DNA of 6,374 bases from JBHHYN01 sp046757565 (GCA_046757565.1 JBHHYN010000142.1:1-6374); one strand, 5' to 3'; shown: positions 1 to 6,319, counted from the first letter of the stretch. The notes: a model not told the origin generated them from the letters alone. A program made the numbers and translations.

Positions 1-45
1 GACTCCCGACTCCCGACTCCCGACTCCCGACTCCCGACTCCCGAC
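1..45. repeat. Tandem heptamer array (GACTCCC), six copies
   Basis: Six perfect head-to-tail copies of GACTCCC fill bases 1-42, followed by a partial GAC before the sequence diverges at base 46. The array touches the first base of the window, so its true copy number is unknown. Read on the minus strand it is GGGAGTC repeated, giving six GGG runs separated by constant four-base loops (AGTC), which fits the G3-N(1-7) quadruplex pattern. A period of seven is not a multiple of three, so the array is unlikely to be coding. It ends 80 bases before the chosen murJ start. Confidence 0.98.
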
Positions 46-51
46 CGATTA

Positions 52-60
52 TGGTATGCT
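52..60 (+). promoter_or_regulatory. Weak candidate extended -10 promoter upstream of murJ
   Basis: TGG followed by TATGCT (55-60) fits an extended -10 element (TGnTATnnT). At the normal 17-base spacing the -35 position (32-37) falls inside the heptamer array and reads TCCCGA, a poor match. If used, transcription would start near 67, leaving a leader of about 60 bases before the murJ GTG. This rests on motif match only. Confidence 0.2.
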
Positions 61-125
61 CAACAAGGTCTGGTATTTATTCATTCAAACAAGAAGATAA
101 ATACTCTTTCTTAAGTAACTTGCCA

Positions 126-1664
126 GTGAAAATAAATCTGTTTAAATCCATGCTCACAGTGAGCGGCATGACCGGCTTGTCGCGGGTTTTTGGCCTTATC
201 CGTGATGTCATCATCGCCAGTTTTTTTGGAGCGGGTTTGGGAGTCGACGCATTTATCGTCGCGTTTCGTATTCCCAATTTCCTGCGCCGATTATTTGCCG
301 AGGGCGGATTTTCCCAGGCCTTTGTTCCGGTCATCTCGGAGTACAAGGAGCGGCGCACCCATAACGATGTCCAGGCCCTGGTGGATCAGACCAGCGCCAC
401 ACTTGCACTGGTATTGTCTGTCACAACGGTTGCAGGGGTCCTGGCGGCGCCTGTGCTGGTTATGCTTTTTGCACCAGGTTTTATTGGTGATGCAGACAAA
501 CAGGCGCTCACCACTGCTATGTTGCGTATTACCTTCCCCTATATCTTTTTTATCTCCCTGACGGCGCTGGCGGGTGGGGTTTTAAATACATACCGGCGCT
601 TTGCAGTTCCCGCCTTCACCCCCGTCCTGCTGAATTTGAGCTTGATTGCCTGCGCCATCTGGCTGGCGCCTGAATTTACGCAACCCGTCGTTGCGCTTGC
701 CTGGGGCGTGTTCATCGCCGGCGTGGTGCAGCTGCTTTTCCAGTTTCCGTTCCTGCTCCGTCTGCGCCTGTTTCCCCGGCCGGGATTGAACCGGGACCGT
801 GAAGGTGTGCGCCGAATTTTCGGTCTTTTAGTGCCCACCCTGTTTGCCATATCCATTACCCAGATAAACCTCCTGGTGGATACCTTGATTGCCTCATTCC
901 TCGTGACCGGCAGCATCTCCTGGTTGTATTTCTCCGATCGTCTGGTTGAGTTTCCCCTGGGTGTATTTGGCATTGCTCTGGCGACCGTGATCCTGCCGAG
1001 TCTGTCGGGAGAATATGCCAAGGGATCGCAGGCATCCTATCGCAAGACGCTTGACTGGGCGCTGCGTTGGGTAGTACTCATTGCCTTGCCGGCGGCATTC
1101 GGGTTGGCGCTGCTGGCACCGGCGATGCTGGCCACCATTTTTCAGTATCAGGCATTCACTGCCCACGATGTCAGGATGGCGGGGTTGAGTCTGGAGGGCT
1201 ACGCCGTGGGGCTGCCTGCTTTTATATTGATTAAAGTGCTCGCGACCGGTTTCTTTTCCAGACAGGATACCAGGACACCCGTCAAGATTGGTGTCATTGC
1301 CATGTTCAGCAATATCTTTTTGAATCTGCTACTGGTCGTTCCGCTGGCCCATGCCGGTCTGGCGCTTGCCACGTCGCTGGCGGCGTATGTGAATGCAGGA
1401 TTGTTATATATTTATTTGAGAAAACAGCAATACTATCTGGCCGAACCGGGATGGGGCCGCTACCTGACCAAAGCCGGTATTGCCGTGGCCGCCATGTCGC
1501 TCATGTTGTACACCCTGCTTCCCGGAATCGACAGCTGGCTGGCCTGGGATCTGTTTTCCCGTGTTGGCCGGTTACTGTTGTGGATAGGCGCCGGTGCTTC
1601 AGTTTATTTTTCTGTAGTATGGCTCACCGGTATCCGGCCGCGCGAGATGACAGCACATCCATGA
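126..1664 (+). CDS. murJ: Lipid II flippase MurJ (MviN)
   Basis: This inner-membrane protein of the MOP exporter superfamily flips undecaprenyl-linked lipid II across the cytoplasmic membrane for peptidoglycan synthesis. The protein is strongly hydrophobic throughout, consistent with the family's 14 membrane helices. The N-terminal signature is intact: SRVFGLIRD (residues 19-27), GAGLGVDAF (35-43) and PNFLRRLFAEGGFSQAF (50-66). R20, R26, D41 and R54 match the essential E. coli R18, R24, D39 and R52. R272, in the SDRLVEFPLG stretch, matches R270. The GTG at 126 is preferred over the ATG at 51. It gives 512 residues (E. coli 511) and an N-terminus like the E. coli one, whereas the longer form adds 25 unmatched residues and starts five bases after the heptamer array with no ribosome site. 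The ribosome site at 126 is itself weak (TAAG at 112-115). ribF follows after about 30 bases. Confidence 0.97.
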   Translation: MKINLFKSMLTVSGMTGLSRVFGLIRDVIIASFFGAGLGVDAFIVAFRIPNFLRRLFAEGGFSQAFVPVISEYKERRTHNDVQALVDQTSATLALVLSVTTVAGVLAAPVLVMLFAPGFIGDADKQALTTAMLRITFPYIFFISLTALAGGVLNTYRRFAVPAFTPVLLNLSLIACAIWLAPEFTQPVVALAWGVFIAGVVQLLFQFPFLLRLRLFPRPGLNRDREGVRRIFGLLVPTLFAISITQINLLVDTLIASFLVTGSISWLYFSDRLVEFPLGVFGIALATVILPSLSGEYAKGSQASYRKTLDWALRWVVLIALPAAFGLALLAPAMLATIFQYQAFTAHDVRMAGLSLEGYAVGLPAFILIKVLATGFFSRQDTRTPVKIGVIAMFSNIFLNLLLVVPLAHAGLALATSLAAYVNAGLLYIYLRKQQYYLAEPGWGRYLTKAGIAVAAMSLMLYTLLPGIDSWLAWDLFSRVGRLLLWIGAGASVYFSVVWLTGIRPREMTAHP

Positions 1665-1674
1665 TCGTTATAAT
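1647..1674 (+). promoter_or_regulatory. Candidate sigma70 promoter for ribF inside the murJ 3' end
   Basis: ATGACA (1647-1652, five of six matches to the -35 consensus) and a perfect TATAAT (1669-1674) are separated by 16 bases. The -35 lies in the last murJ codons and the -10 just after the murJ stop. Predicted transcription start is about 1681-1682, leaving a leader of about 14 bases before ATG 1696 and almost none before GTG 1684. This is the best promoter match I found in the window and would let ribF-ileS-lspA be expressed independently of murJ. Confidence 0.55.
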
Positions 1675-1695
1675 AACCACTGCGTGAATGCGCCA

Positions 1696-2655
1696 ATGGA
1701 ACTGATCCGTTATTTGCATAATATCAAGGACCGGCATCATGGATGTGTGGCGACCATCGGTAACTTCGATGGTGTGCACCTTGGTCATCAGGCAGTATTC
1801 CAACAGCTTAGACGGCACGCGCTGCGCCTGAAACTGCCTGCGGTGGTCATGATTTTTGAACCACAACCGCTGGAGTATTTTTCCCCCGACACTGCCCCGG
1901 CCCGCCTGACCGGTTTCCGGGAAAAGATCGAGTGGTTGCAAGAGCACGGAATAGACAGGGTAATCTGCCTGCGGTTTCAGCAATCACTGGCCGCGCTCTC
2001 TGCCGAACAGTTCGTTGAACAACTGCTGGTGCAAGCCCTCGGCGTGCGCTATGTCATTGTCGGGGATGACTTCAGGTTTGGTCATGGCAGGCAGGGTAAT
2101 TTCCGGATGATGCAGGCGTTTGGGAGGCGCTATGGCTTTGAGGTTGTCGCCACGGAGACATTGAGCTCCGATGGCACACGGGTCAGCAGCAGCCGCATCC
2201 GTGATCTGTTAACGGCGGGCCGGCTGGAACAGGCAAAGAATCTACTCGGACGCCCGTATACTATCAGCGGCCGGGTTATACATGGTGACGAGCGTGGCCG
2301 GAAACTGGGGTTTCCCACTGCCAATATGGCGTTGAAGCGCCGTCTGTCGCCCCTGCTGGGTGTCTACGTTGTGTTGGTCAAGGGGTTGCGTGAAGGAATA
2401 TATAACGGCGTGGCGAACATTGGCACACGGCCGGTATTTGACGGTAAACAACTGCTGCTTGAAGTGCATTTGCTCGATTTTAACGGGGATATTTACGGAC
2501 AACATTTACACGTTGAGTTTCTGAAACATCTTAGAGCCGAAAAGAACTTTGCCTCGGTCGATCAGTTGTGTGCGCAGATGGAAACCGATATTGAGGAGGC
2601 GAGGGCCTTCTTTAAATATTTGATTCAACACAGACGCCTGCATGGACGTAGGTGA
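1696..2655 (+). CDS. ribF: Bifunctional riboflavin kinase / FAD synthetase RibF
   Basis: This cytoplasmic enzyme phosphorylates riboflavin to FMN and then adenylates FMN to FAD, using ATP in both steps. The N-terminal adenylyltransferase domain shows GNFDGVHLGH (residues 22-31, with the HxGH nucleotide-binding motif), FEPQP (54-58), VGDDFRFGHGRQGN, and VSSSRIR (163-169), the counterpart of the SSTxIR motif. The C-terminal flavokinase domain shows GRVIHGDERGRKLGFPTAN (GFPTAN at 205-210), then GVANIGTRP and LEVHLLDFNGDIYG. The ATG at 1696 gives 319 residues (E. coli 313) and begins MELIRYLHNI, matching the E. coli start MKLIRGIHNL. An in-frame GTG at 1684 would add only four residues. No good Shine-Dalgarno precedes either start. 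The gene has its own promoter candidate in the murJ end. No FMN riboswitch is visible upstream. Confidence 0.97.
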   Translation: MELIRYLHNIKDRHHGCVATIGNFDGVHLGHQAVFQQLRRHALRLKLPAVVMIFEPQPLEYFSPDTAPARLTGFREKIEWLQEHGIDRVICLRFQQSLAALSAEQFVEQLLVQALGVRYVIVGDDFRFGHGRQGNFRMMQAFGRRYGFEVVATETLSSDGTRVSSSRIRDLLTAGRLEQAKNLLGRPYTISGRVIHGDERGRKLGFPTANMALKRRLSPLLGVYVVLVKGLREGIYNGVANIGTRPVFDGKQLLLEVHLLDFNGDIYGQHLHVEFLKHLRAEKNFASVDQLCAQMETDIEEARAFFKYLIQHRRLHGRR

Positions 2656-2657
2656 TA

Positions 2658-2743
2658 CGATTCCATGGATGGAATCGGTAGAGTCGAGTCTGGAACACGA
2701 CTCCAGGGATGGAGAAGGTAGAGAACGTCTGGAACACATTCTC
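2658..2743 (+). repeat. Two-copy imperfect repeat forming four GGA-loop hairpins
   Basis: Two tandem units of about 40 bases (2658-2697 and 2698-2736) match at about 31 of 40 aligned positions. Four hairpins can form. H1 is an 8-bp perfect stem (2658-2665 with 2670-2677) and loop TGGA. H2 is a 6-bp stem GAGTCG/CGACTC (2681-2686 with 2698-2703) with loop AGTCTGGAACA. H3 is a 5-bp stem CTCCA/TGGAG (2701-2705 with 2710-2714) and loop GGGA. H4 is a 5-bp stem GAGAA/TTCTC (2721-2725 with 2739-2743) around CTGGAACA. H2 and H3 share bases 2701-2703, so they compete. Several differences between units are compensatory: T-A becomes C-G between H1 and H3, and T-A and C-G both become A-T between H2 and H4. 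GGTAGAG follows H1 and H3 in both copies. There is no U-tract, so this is not a simple terminator. It could be an RNA control element or a dispersed palindromic repeat. Confidence 0.8.
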
Positions 2744-2799
2744 GAACATATTGTTGAGGCCACAGAGAAAATAAAAGTTAAAAAATAACAAACGAAAAT

Positions 2800-2819
2800 C
2801 TCGAGAGCTTGCCCTCGAG
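2800..2819. other. CTCGAG inverted-repeat hairpin without U-tract
   Basis: Two copies of the self-complementary hexamer CTCGAG (2800-2805 and 2814-2819) flank the eight-base loop AGCTTGCC, so a 6-bp stem can form. The bases after it (CTGGATTG) contain no run of T, so it does not look like an intrinsic terminator. A paired protein-binding site is equally possible. No function can be assigned. Confidence 0.4.
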
Positions 2820-2838
2820 CTGGATTGTGATAAGTGAC

Positions 2839-2888
2839 ATGAACAACCATTACACTGAAACCCGGTCATTCGCGGCCGAGTTGTTCAT
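2839..2888 (+). promoter_or_regulatory. Long stem-loop in the ileS leader
   Basis: ATGAACAAC (2839-2847) and GTTGTTCAT (2880-2888) form a perfect 9-bp inverted repeat. Inside it a second stem is possible, CGGTC (2863-2867) with GGCCG (2874-2878, including one G-T pair), closing the loop ATTCGC. The structure ends 12 bases before the ileS ribosome site TAGGA (2901-2905), so the site is left free when the stem is formed. It could be an mRNA leader structure or an operator-like dyad; the 32-base gap between arms favours RNA. Pairing is seen directly; regulation is inferred. Confidence 0.5.
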
Positions 2889-2916
2889 AAAAGCATTGCG
2901 TAGGATTATTAAATGA
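2839..2916 (+). other. Candidate 25-codon leader ORF overlapping the ileS start
   Basis: An ATG at 2839 opens 25 codons ending in TGA at 2914-2916, which overlaps the ileS ATG as ATGA, the usual geometry of translational coupling. The peptide begins MNNHYTETRS and ends FIKALRRIIK. It contains three isoleucine codons, ATA at 2887-2889 and a tandem ATT ATT at 2905-2910, directly upstream of an isoleucyl-tRNA synthetase gene. Its first codons form the 5' arm of the 9-bp stem and its last codons contain the ileS ribosome site. The start has only a poor Shine-Dalgarno (TAAGTG too close at 2831-2836), so translation is uncertain. It may be a chance ORF. Confidence 0.25.
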
Positions 2917-5714
2917 GTACTGGCTATAAAGAGACATTAAACCTGCCGAAGACCAGTTTTCCCATGAAGGGCAATCTGGCCCGGTGCGAGCCCGATATGC
3001 TGTCCCATTGGCAGGAGATGGATCTTTATGATGAGATCAGAAACAGGAAAACTGGCAAACCAAAGTTTATTTTGCATGACGGTCCCCCTTATGCCAATGG
3101 TGACATCCATATCGGCCATGCCGTGAACAAGATCCTGAAAGATATCATCATAAAGGCGCGCGGACTGAGCGGCTTTGATGCACCCTATGTCCCTGGTTGG
3201 GATTGCCATGGTTTGCCGATTGAATTAGTGGTGGAAAAAAAAGTCGGCAAGCCTGGCCGCAACATCGATACACCGGCCTTTCGAGATGCCTGCCGCAGTT
3301 ATGCCGGCAAACAGGTGCAAAGACAGAAGCTGGATTTTCAAAGACTGGGTGTATTGGGGGATTGGGAGCGGCCCTATCTCACCATGGACTTCCAGACAGA
3401 GGCCAATATCATCCGGGCGCTGGGCCGCATGATCGATGCCGGCCACCTGGTGAAGGGAGTCAAGCCGGTTTACTGGTGTACCGATTGCGGATCGGCCCTG
3501 GCAGAGGCCGAGGTTGAGTATGAAGATCGGACCTCCCCACAGATCGATGTCCGTTTTCGTGTCGTGGACAAGGCGGATCTGAATTTACGTTTTCATACCG
3601 ATGGCGGCAAAACCGTTTCTCTACCGATTTGGACGACCACACCGTGGACCCTGCCGGCTAACCAGGCCGTGGCCTTGCATCCAAAACTGGAATACCTGTT
3701 AGTCGATACCGGTGCTGAGGAGTTGATCCTGGCTGCGGAGCTGCTTGAATCGGCCATGCAGAGGTATGGAGTCGTGGAGCATACAGTCATTGGCCGGGCC
3801 CAGGGACAGGCGCTGGAAGGCCTTTTGCTCCACCATCCATTCTATGCTCGCAAGGTCCCCGTGATTCTTGCTGATCATGTCACCACAGAGGCAGGCACCG
3901 GAGCCGTACATACCGCCCCGGGTCATGGTCATGATGACTATATCGCCGGTGTTGAATACAACCTGCCGGTCGATAATCCTGTTGATGGCCGTGGTGTGTT
4001 CCTGCCCGATACGGAACTGGTTGGCGGCAGGCATGTGAATCAGGCCAATAACGACATCATCGAGTGCTTGCGTGAGACCGGTGGCTTGGTGTTCGAGGAT
4101 ACCCTGCAACACAGTTATCCCCACTGCTGGCGACATAAGACGCCGATTATTTTCCGGGCGACGCCGCAGTGGTTTTTCAGCATGGATGCTCAGGGCTTGC
4201 GTGATAAGGCGCTGGGTGAAATTGAAAAAGTGACCTGGATACCGGATTGGGGACAGCAGCGTATCTACGGTATGGTTGCGGACCGGACTGACTGGTGTAT
4301 TTCCCGCCAGCGTACCTGGGGGGTGCCGATTGCGGTATTCATTCATAAGGAAACGGGTGCGTTACATCCCGATACCCCGGCATTGATTGAAACCGCTGCC
4401 CGCTATGTAGAGAAGAGGGGAATCGATGCCTGGTTTGAACTCGATCCCGCAGAACTGCTGGGAGCCGGGCACGATAACTACGAGAAGGTTACCGATACCC
4501 TCGATGTTTGGTTCGATTCGGGGGTAACTCATGCAACGGTTCTGAGCACGGATGAGAGGCTGGGTTTCCCTGCGGACTTGTATCTGGAGGGTTCTGATCA
4601 GCATCGTGGCTGGTTCCAGTCATCACTGTTGACCTCGGTGGGAATGCACGACAGGGCGCCTTATAAAGGGGTCCTGACTCATGGGTTTACGGTCGATGCC
4701 CGGGGCATGAAGATGTCCAAGTCACGCGGCAATGTGATTGCCCCGCAGAAGATCATGAAGACACTGGGTGCGGACATCCTGCGTTTGTGGGTGGCTGCTA
4801 CCGATTACCGGGGGGAGATGAACGTGTCCGATGAAATCCTGAAACGGATGGCGGATGCCTATCGGCGCGTCCGCAACACGGCGCGTTATCTGCTGGCAAA
4901 CCTGGACGAATTTAACCCGGAAAGGGATTGCGTTGCTGCCGATGAGTTGCTGGATCTGGACCAGTGGGTGCTGCATCAAACCCTGTCATTACAGCAGGAA
5001 ATCATCGCCGCCTACGACCACTATCAGTTTCATCAGATCTATCAGAAACTGCACTACTATTGTGTCGTCACCCTGGGTGGGTTTTACCTGGATATCATTA
5101 AAGATCGCATGTATACCACCAGGGCGGACTCTCTGGCCCGCCGCTCGGCCCAGACGGTGATGTATCATATGGCGCAAGCTGTTGTCCGTTGGTTGGCCCC
5201 TATCCTCAGTTTTACGGCTGACGAGATATGGCGGTATCTGCCGGGAAAACACAGCGATTCTGTATTTTTTGAAGAGTGGTATGACGGGTTTCCGGTCTTG
5301 TCTTCACGGGAACGCGACCGGAACTGGCGGCAGATCATTGCAGTGCGCAATGAAGTGAGCAGGGAACTGGAGAAACTGCGTGTCGCCGGCGCCATCGGTT
5401 CTTCCCTGGATGCTGAAGTGGACATCTTTTGCAACAGCACCATCAAGGAACCGCTGGATGGGCTTGAGGATGAATTGCATTTCGTTATGATTACCTCCCA
5501 TGCAAGGGTCTTTTCGGATACCCAGCGGAGCAATGATGCCGTTGCCTGTAATACAGATGGACTCTGGATCCGGGCTTATCCCTCCGTTCACGAGAAGTGT
5601 GTCCGCTGCTGGCACCACCGCGAAGAGGTCGGACAGAATACGGAGCATCCCCGCCTGTGCGGCCGCTGTATTGAAAATGTGGCAGGTGGCGGGGAGTCGC
5701 GAAAATACGTATAA
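2913..5714 (+). CDS. ileS: Isoleucyl-tRNA synthetase (class I, type I)
   Basis: This cytoplasmic enzyme charges tRNA-Ile with isoleucine and edits misactivated valine. Its 933 residues compare with 938 in E. coli. The Rossmann catalytic core carries PPYANGDIHIGH (HIGH at 66-69), DWCISRQ (460-466), DVWFDSG (531-537) and KMSKS at 600-604. The CP1 editing domain has the threonine-rich WTTTPWTLPAN (T241-T243) and GTGAVHTAPGHGHDDY with H333 and D342, the same numbering as the E. coli editing residues. The C-terminal zinc site is complete: C896, C899, C916 and C919, all five less than in E. coli. The zinc tail and bacterial CP1 features mark the ordinary type I enzyme, not the mupirocin-resistant type. 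The start is supported by TAGGA seven bases upstream and by the N-terminus YKETLNLPKTSFPMKGNLA, which matches the family. It follows a 257-base structured leader, unlike the tight spacing elsewhere in the block. Confidence 0.99.
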   Translation: MSTGYKETLNLPKTSFPMKGNLARCEPDMLSHWQEMDLYDEIRNRKTGKPKFILHDGPPYANGDIHIGHAVNKILKDIIIKARGLSGFDAPYVPGWDCHGLPIELVVEKKVGKPGRNIDTPAFRDACRSYAGKQVQRQKLDFQRLGVLGDWERPYLTMDFQTEANIIRALGRMIDAGHLVKGVKPVYWCTDCGSALAEAEVEYEDRTSPQIDVRFRVVDKADLNLRFHTDGGKTVSLPIWTTTPWTLPANQAVALHPKLEYLLVDTGAEELILAAELLESAMQRYGVVEHTVIGRAQGQALEGLLLHHPFYARKVPVILADHVTTEAGTGAVHTAPGHGHDDYIAGVEYNLPVDNPVDGRGVFLPDTELVGGRHVNQANNDIIECLRETGGLVFEDTLQHSYPHCWRHKTPIIFRATPQWFFSMDAQGLRDKALGEIEKVTWIPDWGQQRIYGMVADRTDWCISRQRTWGVPIAVFIHKETGALHPDTPALIETAARYVEKRGIDAWFELDPAELLGAGHDNYEKVTDTLDVWFDSGVTHATVLSTDERLGFPADLYLEGSDQHRGWFQSSLLTSVGMHDRAPYKGVLTHGFTVDARGMKMSKSRGNVIAPQKIMKTLGADILRLWVAATDYRGEMNVSDEILKRMADAYRRVRNTARYLLANLDEFNPERDCVAADELLDLDQWVLHQTLSLQQEIIAAYDHYQFHQIYQKLHYYCVVTLGGFYLDIIKDRMYTTRADSLARRSAQTVMYHMAQAVVRWLAPILSFTADEIWRYLPGKHSDSVFFEEWYDGFPVLSSRERDRNWRQIIAVRNEVSRELEKLRVAGAIGSSLDAEVDIFCNSTIKEPLDGLEDELHFVMITSHARVFSDTQRSNDAVACNTDGLWIRAYPSVHEKCVRCWHHREEVGQNTEHPRLCGRCIENVAGGGESRKYV

Positions 5715-5735
5715 GCGCTCATAACCGATGAGAGC
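5715..5735. other. Small hairpin just after the ileS stop
   Basis: CTCAT (5718-5722) pairs with ATGAG (5728-5732) around the loop AACCG. The outer bases 5715-5716 can also pair with 5734-5735 across one mismatch. No U-tract follows, so read-through into lspA is expected. Confidence 0.3.
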
Positions 5736-5750
5736 AAGGTGAAAATGCGA

Positions 5751-5798
5751 ATGGCTGGTCTTGTATGGTATCCGGCAACAGGGGGTAAACGCCATTGA
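5751..5798 (+). other. Candidate 15-codon ORF ending on the lspA start (leader peptide or severed lspA N-terminus)
   Basis: ATG at 5751, nine bases after the good ribosome site AAGGTG (5736-5741), opens MAGLVWYPATGGKRH. It ends in TGA at 5796-5798, overlapping the TTG start of lspA. A second in-frame ATG at 5745 adds two residues. It may be a coupled leader peptide. Alternatively it is the original cytoplasmic N-terminus of LspA cut off by one missing base: a third T in CATTGAAATGG would join it in frame to LKWLWLSLL. The basic residues GKRH just before the first membrane helix suit that reading. Confidence 0.3.
5780..5785 (+). promoter_or_regulatory. Ribosome binding site for the lspA TTG start
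   Basis: AGGGGG lies nine bases before TTG 5795 and is a fair Shine-Dalgarno match. The in-frame TAA at 5786-5788 rules out any earlier start in this frame, so this site decides the TTG start if the sequence is correct as given. Confidence 0.45.
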
Positions 5799-6289
5799 AA
5801 TGGTTGTGGCTCTCTCTGCTGGTGGTGTTGCTGGATCAACTGACCAAGGCGATGGCAACTCAACTGCTGCAATACCATGAGGCGGTCGTCATCGTTTCCG
5901 GGTTTAACCTGACCCTGGTGCATAACAGTGGCGCCGCATTCAGTTTTCTGCGTGATGCCAGTGGTTGGCAGCGCTGGTTTTTCAGCATTCTCTCAATTGG
6001 GGTAAGCTTTGCCATACTGGTATGGTTATACACCCTGCCGGCGCGCAGAAGATGGCTGGCCTGTAGCCTGGCGCTGATCCTGGGAGGGGCGATCGGCAAT
6101 CTCTGGGATCGGGTAATGCTTGGCTATGTGATTGATTTCATAGATATCTACTACAGGCATTGGCACTGGCCGGCGTTTAATATTGCCGACTCTGCCATAA
6201 CCGTGGGCGCCATGATGTTGATAATCGACACCTTCTGGTTTGATAGGGCCGTGGTCAGTACACATGCCGGAAAGCCGGGCAATGGTTGA
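5795..6289 (+). CDS. lspA: Lipoprotein signal peptidase (signal peptidase II)
   Basis: This inner-membrane aspartyl protease removes signal peptides from prolipoproteins after diacylglyceryl modification at the lipobox cysteine. Four hydrophobic segments are visible, near residues 3-20, 62-80, 88-102 and 133-147. Conserved motifs are DQLTK (D14), HNSGAAFSFL (N44), GGAIGNLWDR (98-106), YVIDFID with catalytic D114, and FNIADSAI with catalytic D132. The 18-residue spacing of the two aspartates equals that of E. coli D123 and D141. The offset of nine shows the N-terminus is about nine residues shorter than in E. coli. The apparent start is TTG at 5795; a stop in the same frame lies at 5786. The gene follows ileS after 80 bases, the usual partner order. 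The fkpB and ispH genes that follow in E. coli are not in the window; a heptamer array begins 31 bases after the stop, with no terminator visible. Confidence 0.97.
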   Translation: MKWLWLSLLVVLLDQLTKAMATQLLQYHEAVVIVSGFNLTLVHNSGAAFSFLRDASGWQRWFFSILSIGVSFAILVWLYTLPARRRWLACSLALILGGAIGNLWDRVMLGYVIDFIDIYYRHWHWPAFNIADSAITVGAMMLIIDTFWFDRAVVSTHAGKPGNG

Positions 6290-6319
6290 CACCTGATGTA
6301 CGGTAAGGTTACTGTTATT

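Noticed and set aside
51..125. ATG at 51 as the murJ start (25 extra residues)
   Set aside because: It has no ribosome site, sits five bases after the heptamer array, and the extra residues do not fit the family. GTG 126 gives the expected length and N-terminus.
1684..1695. GTG at 1684 as the ribF start
   Set aside because: It adds only four residues, and ATG 1696 aligns with the E. coli start and fits the predicted promoter better. It cannot be excluded.
2809..2834. Promoter TTGCCC / GATAAG upstream of ileS
   Set aside because: The spacing is only 14 bases and both hexamers match at four of six positions, so it is too weak to call.
2506..2869. Minus-strand ORFs of 85-114 codons across the ribF-ileS gap
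   Set aside because: They overlap the ribF end and the hairpin repeats, have low-complexity composition, resemble no family I know, and are best explained as repeats lacking stops.
2656..2912. T-box riboswitch or FMN riboswitch near ribF/ileS
   Set aside because: No T-box core, no specifier-type terminator pair and no FMN aptamer motif can be seen, and the hairpins present do not fit either class.
3699..4346. A 215-codon minus-strand ORF inside ileS
   Set aside because: It lies wholly opposite a strongly conserved coding region and has no recognisable domain, so it is a shadow of ileS.
6261..6319. Terminator after lspA
   Set aside because: Only a 4-bp CCGG-AAAG-CCGG hairpin (6267-6278) inside the gene end is present, without a T-run.
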